Origin: Candidatus Omnitrophota bacterium | Lineage (GTDB): Bacteria; Omnitrophota; Koll11; Gygaellales; JAHJCI01 | Reading direction: 5' to 3' | DNA length: 6,007 bases | Assembly: GCA_030622705.1 (NCBI GenBank) | Contig: JAUXFU010000058.1 | Coordinates: 1 to 6,007 of the forward strand | In this document: piece by piece, positions 1-6,007 of the stretch | Layout of the letters: every line of letters begins with the position of its first letter | Position numbering within the stretch: position 1 is the stretch's first letter | Notes under the pieces: model-generated | What the model saw: the letters and a program-made list of their open reading frames with translations, nothing else | What the model was told of the DNA's origin: nothing | Databases searched by the model: none | Made by a program: the position numbers and the translations under genes

Positions 1-3000
1 CTAAAAATAAAGAAATTAACGAGGCAATAAAAGATTTAACTTCCCGGCAGATAAAAGAGGCATTTGAATCTGAGAAGGATAGTTATAAAGGAGCATTGCA
101 AAAAAGTAAAAAAGCCGCTGTCTGCGGTTTGTCAATTTTTGCTGCAGAAGAACAAAACAATGTTTTTGTGAATATCCTTGACGGCGGGGAAGAGGGTATT
201 TTTTATCGAGCAAAGCCGGGAGTAACAGTAAAGGCGGAAGATATAAAAGAAGACTTAAAAAAGACTCATCGACTGAACGAGGAGGAGATGAAGAATACAA
301 GAGATATGCTAGAAGAAGCAATAGCGCGCGTAGGAATCCGGGACAGTGAAATAACCCGGAGATTAGAGGAGATGAAGCCAATAGAAATTCGAGCTGGTCC
401 CTTTACCTATATATATGCTGTTTGTGAGAATAAGATAATATATTTAGATTCCAGCCTCCTGGAACCAGCCCAAGAAAGAGAACTAATCATAACATTAATT
501 CATATATCTGCAGTTAGTTTAGGCCGATCCATTAAAAAAAGTAAAGCCTTTGCTCAGGCAGTAAGCGCGTTTAACATAAGCGATTTTAACATTAAAGTAT
601 TACGAAATTTAATAATGGGAGCAGTTGATGAGGTAAAAGAAACGCTATATATGCAGATAAACGAGCTGAATGAACTGGAGGAAAAGGGTGTGGATAATGA
701 ACGGACAACAGCATTGAAGGAATCCATAGAAGAACAGATAAACATAGCTAATAGTGATACAGAATGTTCGGTTCTTATCAGGGAAGGGAAGGCGTATGAC
801 ATGAGGAATATTCCTGAGATAAAGAAATATTGTGAAATAGCGGAGGAGATGTTAAGAGAGGGCAAAGTAGGCTTTCTATTGCTTTTCGGAGGCATGGCAA
901 CCAGGTTAGGGTTAGGATCGATGTATACGATAGATATAGTAAAAGTGGCGGAATATTTGCTTGGAGAGAAGTATGAGTTCGGTGGTGATGAAGAGAAAGC
1001 AATAAACACGGCGTTTGGTAAATTTATAGAAAGCAGTTCGAAAAAGGAAGGTAAAAATAAGGAATCGTTTAAAAAAGACTATCTGGCAGAACTAAGAGAA
1101 TCTTATGAGAAATACGAGAAAGAATTTAGCGCGAGGACAATGGGCCAGAGGCATAATTTGTCTTTAAAGAAAGCCTATGAAGAGCTGTTTAGTAAAGAAG
1201 CCTTAAAGCGGGTGAAATGCGTGGTTATCCCTAATTCAAGCATAGAGGGAGAGGTGATAAAGGACTATATAGATCATGACTATTATGGATTAGCAAAAGA
1301 TAACCTGGTTTTCATGAAAGCACCGTTGTTATATCCGTTTGTTCTGGCGAAAGAGGGTAGGGAATGGAAAATAGTTATTAATGAAAAAATAGACGAGCGT
1401 GAAAAAGCGCCTCCTAACCATGGATATGTAATATATCAGTTAACATTCAAAGAGGAGGGATACACGGTTAGAGTAAAAGTAACTATGGGGGAACAAGAAT
1501 ACCAGCGAGATGTGATGCATGAGCCTGTTTGGGACAAACTTTATAAGGAAGGAGTAGAGTTAATTGTTACCCGGCGCATAAATGACCTTGAGCTTTGGGG
1601 GACTGAGCCGGAAGGAGTGTTAGGCATAGACCAATTAGCGGCAACGCTTTATCTTATGGATAAAGGAGCGGAAATGGTGTCAGAGGTGCTGGAGAACAAA
1701 ACCAAGCAGAAAGGAGGATTATTACTATGGCGGCCGGGCATGGATGAAGATGATAGTTATTTATTTGAAGGCTTAAGCGGGAAGCTTAGTCATTGGGAAG
1801 AGAGGTTGGAAGCGGCAAATAAAGAAGTAGAGGAAGCAACAGAGGGGATACGAAAAGGGGTATTCTATAACCGGTTTAATCAGATACTGAGTATAGAAGC
1901 GGTAACAAGTAAGATAGGACATCAGGATGCGCTGGATGTAGACGTAGCGGCAAAGGTGCGTTTACGCAGAGGAGGCCTGCAATATGAAACACCTTTTGGA
2001 GACTTTTCCAGTATACTTTCACACAGAGGTATTTATCGGGAAGGAGCGGAAGTAAAAGATTTTAAAGCCTTTCAAAATTTACCTGGGGCTTTGGAGATGG
2101 CCGGTAAGCAGGACAAAGAGCTGGATGGAGGTTTAGACACAATAAACATTGAATTTTCTGACGGCGGGAAACACTATGACTTCTACCGAACAAAATCAGG
2201 AGTAACAGCAGGAATAAATCAAGTTAAAGAAGACTTAGATATCAGTCAAAACCCGAAGATAAAAGCATCAGAGTATGTGGAATTAATGATAGACGAGGCA
2301 AAAGTGCGGGTGGAGTCAATGGACAGGGATGTGGCTTGGAAGTTAGAAGGGATGAAAACAATAGAAATCCGTGCCGGGCCGTTTAAATACATATACGGCG
2401 CTTGTAAAGAGAGAATTCTTTATCTTGATTCCAGCCTTCTTGACCCAGCCAAAGAAAAAGAACTAATCGTAACACTTATTTATACAGCCGGCGCTATCTT
2501 AGGCAGGCCGGCTAAAGAGAATGAGGCCCTGGCCTGGGCAGCAAGCGCTTATACTATGAACGACTTTAATCTTAGGGTATTGCGTGAAACAATGATGGAA
2601 GCAGTCTTTGATGTAAAAATGACGCTTTATACTCAGATGAATGAACTGAATGAACTGGAGGAAAAGGATTTCTCACAGCTTAGCCAAAAGGATGAAGAGA
2701 GAATAGAAATATTAAAAGAATCCATAGAAGAACTGGTGAAGGTTGCTAATAGAGATGCGAAATGTTCGGATCTTATCAGGGAAGGCCGGGCGTATAACGT
2801 GGGGGATATTCCCGGGATAGAGGGATATCGTAAAAAAGCAAAGGAATTATTAAAAGAAGGCAAAGTGGCATTTCTCCTGCTTTTCGGAGGCATGGCAAGC
2901 AGATTGGGATTAGGTTCGATGTACCCAATAGATATAGTAAAAGTGGCGGAACATTTGTTTGAGAAGGAGCAGAAGCCCAGCCCCAAAGAAGAGCTTATGA

Positions 3001-6000
3001 GTGAGCTTAGCAACAAAGAAAAAGAGAATATAGATGAGGCCTTTAATGAATTTATAGAAAAAGTTTCGCAAGCAGAAGGCAAGGACAAAGATCAATTTAA
3101 ACAGGAGTATATAAGGGAGCTAGAAGAGTCATATGAACAATACCAGTCAGAGTTTAAAAGAAGGACCATGGGGCAGCGGCATAATATTTCTTTTAAGAAA
3201 GCTTACAAGGGTTTATTTAATGAAGATGCTGAAAATGTGCTTAAGAAAACGAAACTTGTAGTTATTCCTAATGCGAGAATAGAGAATGAAGTGATAGAAG
3301 ATTACATAGAGAATAAACGTTATGGATTGGCAGAGAATAATCTTATTTTCATAAAAGCGCCGTCATTATACCCCTTTGTACTAAGAAAAACAGAGCAGGA
3401 CTGGGAAGTAGCTGTTAATACGAATATACGGACCGGCGATAAAGCTACACCTAATCATCTCTATGGAGGGCTTCAATTAACCTTTAAAGAGGAAGGGGTC
3501 ATTGTAGGTGACAATTACCGGCAGGATAAGATATATGAGCCTGTTTTGGACAAGCTTTATGAGGAAGGAGTAGAGTTAATTGTTACCCGGCGCATAAATG
3601 ACCTTGAGCTTTGGGGGACTGCGCCGGAAGAAGTCTTAGGCATAGACCAATTAGCGGCAACGCTTTATCTTATGGATAAAGGAGCGGAGATGGTGTCAGA
3701 GGTACTGGTGAATAAAACCGGACAGAAAGGAGGGTTGTTGTTATGGCGGCCGGGCATGGATGAAGAGGATAGTTATTTATTTGAAGGCTTAAGCGGAGAA
3801 TCCCTTTGTTGGGAAACGAATATAGATGCGGTAAATAAAAAGATTAGGGAAGAGACAGATGAAGAAAGGGGAGGGGCATGGTATAACCGGTTTAATCAGG
3901 GACTGAGCATAAAAGCAGTAATAGAAAAAATAAGCCATCAAGAGCCGTTGGATGTAGATGTAGCGACAAAGGTGCGCTTGCGCAAAGGCGGACTGCAATA
4001 TGAAACACCTTTTGGAGAGTTTTCCAGTATACTTTTACACAGGGGTATTTACCGGGAAGGGGCGGAAGTAAAGGACTTTAAGGCATTTAAAGATTTGCCT
4101 AAGGCTTTGGAGATGGCCGGGAAGCAGGACGCGAATCTGGATGGGGGAGAAGAAGAGTTTTTCATTGGTTTAGGTTTGAGACAGAGATTACTTTATCCTT
4201 GCCCGCGCAGAAAAGATTTAGAACTAGACGCGTTTGATCAAGAAAATTATTATTGGGATGAGGGAATAGGTTATTGGCGTTCAAGGAACTTTTCGAGATT
4301 AGTAATTGGAACATTTGAAGATGTAATTGCTTGTGAGGGGTCTACCATTGAAATGATTAATCATGTAGTTATCAGATTAAAAGACGGCTATAGCATTTAC
4401 GTGTTTGATAACCATAAATATTCGCCAATGTATCTGAAAGAAGCTCAGGCCCGTGATGAAGTCAAATTAAGCGGCAATGATCAGATATTCATGGATCAAC
4501 ATTATGATTATGCCTTTGGGGCATCTACTCCAAAAGCAAAAGGGTTGGTAACTTTAAAAGACTGGTGTAAATTTACTGAAGAGTCCTTAACCTATGAAAC
4601 GTTTGTTAATGCATTCGCGGATGATGATTCTGTTTCCAGGCATTTTTGGGTTTATGATGAACAAACATGGAAGATAGAGGATATGTGGAGAGGGCTTAAT
4701 GGCAGCCTGCCTACTTATCCGGGTGATGGAATTATTGACAGAGGGCATCCTGTACGCGGAATATTACCGGTTATTGCCTGTGGGCTTGGGGAATACTTTA
4801 GCGAGATAAACGAGAGGCCGAAGAATGTAAAGGCAATAATAAATATTGATACTGATGTCGCTGACAAGTTAGAAAAAATTACTGAATTTTTATTTAGATT
4901 AGCCCTTGATGGAGTTATCCCTTCAACAGTACAGATTTCGACATCCCCTCCACATTATGGAAGCGTTGAGTTTTGCAAGGAATTGGCTAAGCAAATTCCG
5001 GAGATATTTAGAAAAGAAGATTGCCTTTATGATGGTGGGAACAGTGGAGTTGAGAGGGCTAAATTCTGCGAAGACATAATTGAATCTGATGGGCCAGCGG
5101 ATGTAATCAGAGAATATGCAAAATCAGGTACTCTTTGGAGGATAATACCGGAATTGGAAAATTTACAGAACCAAAAGGGCGGGACTTCATTCAAATTTGA
5201 AGGCATAACAGCCTGGCAGCATACGCAGCAAGTATTGGATATGGTGCAAGCCATTGCAAAGAATAATAGAAAGGCATTTAACCAGGGTGCTTTAGAGGAG
5301 ATAACAGAAGATAATTTGACTGTTTTAAACGCGATTTATCAAAAAATAACTAATGAACCATCAGAGAAATTGCTTCTTTGGCTTCTGGCTTTACTGCATG
5401 ACGTGGGCAAGGGTAGAGATCCGGGCGAGCTTCATGTTAGTTATGGGGCTGAGATGGTTGGTGATATCCTAAGAGAAGTAATGCATAACATTACGGATGA
5501 AAATATAGCCAGAGCTGAGGAAATTATTGCTAATCACCCGATAATAGGGATGCTGTATAAAGGTGAAGCGACGCCGTATTCTATAAGGAATGTAGATATA
5601 GAGATGCTTAAAATAATAGGAATCGCGGATATAAGGAGTGTGGGTAGGGATGGATTTTTGAGGAATTCAATAGTAGAGTTTGCAACACAGGGAATGACAA
5701 AAGAAGGGATTAATGGCCTTGATACTATTTGGGATGAGAATCGGATTTACCGGCTTTTAAGTGACTATGAGAGCAAACCTGATGAAGCAAGAGCGGAAAG
5801 GGCGAAGAATGTGATTGGACTTATAAATATTATATATACTGCTTATCCGGATCAGGAGGGAGCATTCAGGTTTTATTTACGAAGGTTTGAGGGTTATTTA
5901 TATTATTTTATAGATACTTTAGAAGATAGGGCAATTGTGAATTTATTATGGATATTATTTAATTTTACAGAGGCATCCGAATTTGGATTAAAGAGAATTT

Positions 6001-6007
6001 ATATCGA
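1..6007 (+). CDS. Internal fragment of a giant multidomain protein, open at both ends
   Basis: Frame 3 (codons starting at nt 3, 6, 9 and so on) reads through the window without a stop: 2001 complete codons, with a partial codon at each end. Start and stop lie outside, so no start site can be chosen. Domains in order: helical segment (residues 1-52), duplicated module A (53-710), module B (711-1382), UPF0489-like domain (about 1430-1670), HD phosphohydrolase domain (about 1700-1886), helical tail (to 2001). I saw no signal peptide or clear membrane segment, which suggests a cytoplasmic stretch, although the N-terminus is missing. Codon use is uniform, rich in ATA, AGA/AGG and Glu/Lys codons. 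The coding nature is supported by length, conserved motifs, and a duplication whose length changes are all multiples of three. I recognise no named gene. The size and patchwork design recall the giant proteins of Omnitrophota (inference). Overall function is unknown. Confidence 0.96.
3..158 (+). other. Helical lead-in segment before the first repeat unit (within the CDS)
   Basis: Residues 1-52 are rich in Lys, Glu and Ser (for example DLTSRQIKEAFESEKDSYKG) and look like a helical end or linker of an upstream domain. They do not match the end of either repeat unit, which closes with a MAGKQD...LDGG sequence. The segment before unit A is therefore probably not a third copy of the same module. 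I recognise no family. Confidence 0.4.
366..581 (+). other. Metallopeptidase-like segment lacking its HExxH site, unit A (domain)
   Basis: Residues 122-193 contain IEIRAGPFTYIYAVCENKI, then a strand and helix of the form IYLDSSLLEPAQERELIITL, then IHISAVSLGRS, then SKAFAQAVSAFN. The pattern of a strand ending in 'YLDxxLL', a charged turn, and a helix 'ELxxTLxH' followed by a second helix rich in Ala resembles zinc metallopeptidases of the gluzincin type, where the helix would read HExxH. Here only one His (codon 501-503, residue 167) sits at that place and the following residues are I-S-A-V, so no zinc site can form. The resemblance is by shape of the sequence only, and a purely structural helical domain is an equally fair reading. 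Confidence 0.3.
810..2060 (+). other. UDP-sugar pyrophosphorylase (UDPGP/UAP1)-like domain, unit A, probably catalytically altered
   Basis: UDPGP enzymes join UTP and a sugar-1-phosphate to make a UDP-sugar. Residues about 270-686 follow the order of landmarks in UDP-GlcNAc pyrophosphorylase (UAP1/AGX). GKVGFLLLFGGMATRLG stands for the LxxGGxGTRLG nucleotide loop (GG codons 888-893). VVIPNSSIEGEVIKDYI stands for the 'IMTS..T...T..F' strand-helix. YYGLAKDNLVFMKAPLLYP stands for 'FFGL...NVxxFxQxxLPA'. EGVELIVTRRINDLEL stands for the 'GIxxIxVYxVDNxL' strand. MDKGAEMVSEVLENKTKQKG stands for the 'GADxGxKVVEKT' segment, and GLQYETPFGDFSSIL for the late 'KFExFIFD' strand. Odd points: the Pro-Lys-Gly after TRLG is gone (TRLGLGSMYTIDI, about three residues shorter), the loop reads GGMA rather than GGQG, and the VDN motif reads IND. 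I infer a pseudoenzyme or a changed specificity. Confidence 0.65.
1546..1672 (+). repeat. Near-identical DNA patch, copy in unit A
   Basis: These 127 nt match nt 3562-3688 in unit B with 3 mismatches (at 1606, and in the Gly/Glu and Val codons just after). The first 60 nt and the last 53 nt are identical, including at synonymous third positions. This contrasts with neighbouring parts of the module, where most third positions have changed. The patch encodes the core strand with RRINDLELWG and the helix LGIDQLAATLYLMDKGAE. Confidence 0.93.
2346..2561 (+). other. Metallopeptidase-like segment lacking its HExxH site, unit B (domain)
   Basis: This is the counterpart of the segment in unit A: IEIRAGPFKYIYGACKERI, LYLDSSLLDPAKEKELIVTL, IYTAGAILGRP, then NEALAWAASAYT. 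The position that is His in unit A is Tyr here (codon 2481-2483, residue 827), followed by T-A-G-A, so no metal ligand of an HExxH helix is left. The conserved 'YLDSSLL.PA.E.EL' turn argues that the fold is kept in both copies although the putative site is gone. The family assignment is tentative. Confidence 0.3.
2808..4076 (+). other. UDP-sugar pyrophosphorylase (UDPGP/UAP1)-like domain, unit B, probably catalytically altered
   Basis: Residues about 936-1358 repeat the UDPGP-like landmarks of unit A. GKVAFLLLFGGMASRLG is the nucleotide loop (GG codons 2886-2891). LVVIPNARIENEVIEDYI, then RYGLAENNLIFIKAPSLYP, then EEGVELIVTRRINDLEL, MDKGAEMVSEVLVNKTGQKG and GLQYETPFGEFSSIL follow in order. 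The Thr of the TRLG motif is Ser here. As in unit A, no Pro-Lys follows (SRLGLGSMYPIDIVKVAE), and the VDN motif reads IND. That both copies lack the lysine suggests it was lost before the duplication. A 10-codon charged insertion after the loop is unique to this copy. Known UDPGP enzymes carry one such domain, so a tandem pair in one chain is unusual and could form an internal pseudo-dimer (inference). Confidence 0.65.
3562..3688 (+). repeat. Near-identical DNA patch, copy in unit B
   Basis: Partner of nt 1546-1672: 127 nt, same length, 3 mismatches, no gap, at an offset of 2016 nt. A second region of high DNA similarity lies further on in the two units, around the LQYETPFG to LEMAGKQD codons (about 1925-2120 and 3941-4136). 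That region carries many third-position changes and is therefore less extreme. Confidence 0.93.
4290..5010 (+). other. UPF0489-like domain (arginase-type metal motifs)
   Basis: Residues about 1430-1670 resemble the uncharacterised UPF0489 family, whose members carry a 'FDNHNHA...W' motif, an 'HIDQHxD' motif and a late 'IDLDxF ... TSPxF' part. Visible here: YSIYVFDNHKYSPMYLKEA (D-N-H codons 4407-4415), NDQIFMDQHYDYAF (Asp 4494, His 4500, Asp 4506), AIINIDTDVAD (Asp 4848 and 4854), and TVQISTSPPHYGSVEFCKEL (from about 4929). The residues that would bind metal in this arrangement are all present, so the domain may be active, unlike the repeated domains before it. The DxxHxD and DxD spacing recalls arginase/deacetylase-type hydrolases (my inference). 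Substrate and role are unknown. It starts soon after unit B and leads into the HD domain. Confidence 0.6.
5100..5660 (+). other. HD phosphohydrolase domain, GlnD / CCA-adding enzyme type
   Basis: Residues about 1700-1886 match the HD region of GlnD (PII uridylyltransferase/uridylyl-removing enzyme) and of CCA-adding/poly(A) polymerase-type proteins. SGTLWRIIPELENLQ corresponds to their 'tGlL..ilPEl..l' helix (PEL codons 5148-5156). ITAWQHTQQVLDMV holds the first His (5220). LLALLHDVGKGRDPGELHVSYGAEM holds the HD pair (His 5397, Asp 5400) and a further His (5433), close to GlnD 'LLHDIxKGRGGDHSxxGA'. EIIANHPIIG supplies another His (5535), and IIGIADIRSVG the closing Asp (5628). All expected metal ligands appear present, so metal-dependent phosphoester or nucleotide hydrolysis is likely. 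No Pol-beta type nucleotidyltransferase domain, the usual N-terminal partner in GlnD, is seen upstream. Whether an ACT domain follows lies beyond the window. Confidence 0.8.
5661..6007 (+). other. Helical segment after the HD domain, cut by the window end
   Basis: Residues 1887-2001 are helical in character (IVEFATQGMTKEGINGL, LLSDYESKPDEARAERAKNV, IGLINIIYTAYPDQEGAF) and end in an aromatic and hydrophobic part (YLYYFIDTLEDRAIVNLLWI). The last part could be a buried helix pair and is not long or clean enough to call a membrane segment. I recognise no family. It may be the helical C-terminal extension of the HD domain or the start of a further module. Confidence 0.4.

Larger units (their letters stand above)
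159..2132 (+). repeat. Tandem intragenic repeat, unit A (658 codons)
   Basis: Unit A begins near NVFVNILDGG (DGG codons at 180-188) and ends with KELDGG (2118-2132). It aligns along its whole length with unit B, which follows with no spacer. The offset between copies grows from 1980 nt at the first DGG, to 1998 nt at the GGM motif (888 versus 2886), to 2016 nt at the shared C-terminal half. Every net length difference is thus a whole number of codons, as expected if selection kept both copies in frame. Shared landmarks are IEIRAGPF, LYLDSSLL-type, LLLFGGMA, TMGQRHN, RRINDLELWG, LLLWRPGMDE, LQYETPFG and LEMAGKQD. The unit contains a degenerate peptidase-like segment followed by a UDPGP-like domain. 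Confidence 0.95.
2133..4148 (+). repeat. Tandem intragenic repeat, unit B (672 codons)
   Basis: Unit B is the second copy of the module, starting at LDTINIEFSDGG and ending at ANLDGG. Relative to unit A it has about 6 extra codons in the charged linker (around EEKDFSQLSQKDEER) and about 10 extra codons after the GGMASRLG motif (around EKEQKPSPKEELMSELS). It is a few codons shorter in the loop before YEPVLDKLY. In an 80-residue stretch starting YKEGVELIVT in A and YEEGVELIVT in B, I count 6 differences. The N-terminal third and the loops differ far more. Because the copies differ at many synonymous and non-synonymous sites, this is a real duplication rather than an assembly echo. Confidence 0.95.

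Noticed and set aside
366..374. In-frame GAG-GAG-ATG runs that look like internal ribosome sites
   Set aside because: Such strings are common here because the protein is Glu-rich. There is no upstream stop, so nothing requires an internal start.
16..381. Minus-strand ORF of about 121 codons
   Set aside because: It lies fully antisense to the long + frame, has a low-complexity Leu/Tyr/Ser-rich product and no recognisable motif.
1711..1747. A strong Shine-Dalgarno-like AAAGGAGG about 8 nt before an ATG (1727), repeated in unit B before the ATG at 3743
   Set aside because: The ATG is out of the main frame and the reading frame ends after six codons. The motif comes from the conserved Lys-Gly-Gly codons of the module.
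554..3088. Two 151-codon minus-strand ORFs (554-1009 and 2633-3088) with products that resemble each other
   Set aside because: Their similarity is simply the antisense of the duplicated + strand units around the GGMA loop. Both are Ser/Phe-rich shadow translations.
2133..4148. Unit B as an assembly artefact of unit A
   Set aside because: The copies differ by many substitutions and several in-frame indels, so they cannot be the same locus assembled twice.
2910..5254. Further short minus-strand ORFs (2910-3095, 3789-3998, 5027-5254)
   Set aside because: All are antisense to well-supported + strand domains and show no family motif or convincing start context.
5820..6007. A transmembrane segment near the end of the window
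   Set aside because: The hydrophobic part is broken by charged residues (DTLEDRA) and lies among amphipathic helices, so a soluble helical domain is more likely.

Overview
The whole window lies inside one uninterrupted protein-coding frame on the + strand. The first complete codon is at nt 3 and about 2001 codons follow without a stop up to nt 6005. Neither the true start nor the true stop is in the window, so this is an internal slice of a giant multidomain protein. No RNA gene, promoter, terminator, CRISPR array, transposon or second gene is visible. The small minus-strand ORFs are shadows of this frame. The sequence is AT-rich, uses ATA very often for Ile and AGA/AGG for Arg. Huge ORFs with many enzyme-like modules are best known from Omnitrophota (Omnitrophica) and related uncultured lineages. 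That assignment is an inference from style, not proof. All residue numbers here count the codon at nt 3 as residue 1.

Layout: a short helical, Lys/Glu-rich segment (nt 3-158) enters from upstream. Two head-to-tail copies of a module of about 660-670 residues follow (unit A 159-2132, unit B 2133-4148). Each copy has a small N-terminal segment, a segment shaped like a zinc metallopeptidase helix whose HExxH site is absent, a charged helical linker, and a large domain resembling the UDP-sugar pyrophosphorylase (UDPGP/UAP1) fold. In both copies the UDPGP signature is recognisable but the catalytic Pro-Lys is missing, so they look like pseudoenzymes or strongly modified enzymes. Parts of the copies are nearly identical at the DNA level (127 nt with 3 mismatches) while others have diverged heavily and carry indels. 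This patchiness suggests gene conversion.

After the repeats comes a domain resembling the UPF0489 family (DNH, DQHxD, DxD and TSPP motifs, about nt 4290-5010). It is followed by an HD phosphohydrolase domain of the type found in GlnD and the CCA-adding/poly(A) polymerase family (about nt 5100-5660), with its ligand residues apparently intact. A helical segment of unknown role then runs off the end.

The architecture is therefore [pseudo-peptidase + UDPGP-like] x2, UPF0489-like, HD. The two downstream domains keep their catalytic-type residues while the duplicated upstream domains seem to have lost theirs. I do not recognise a named gene, and any joint function, such as nucleotide or nucleotide-sugar sensing coupled to phosphohydrolysis, is speculation.
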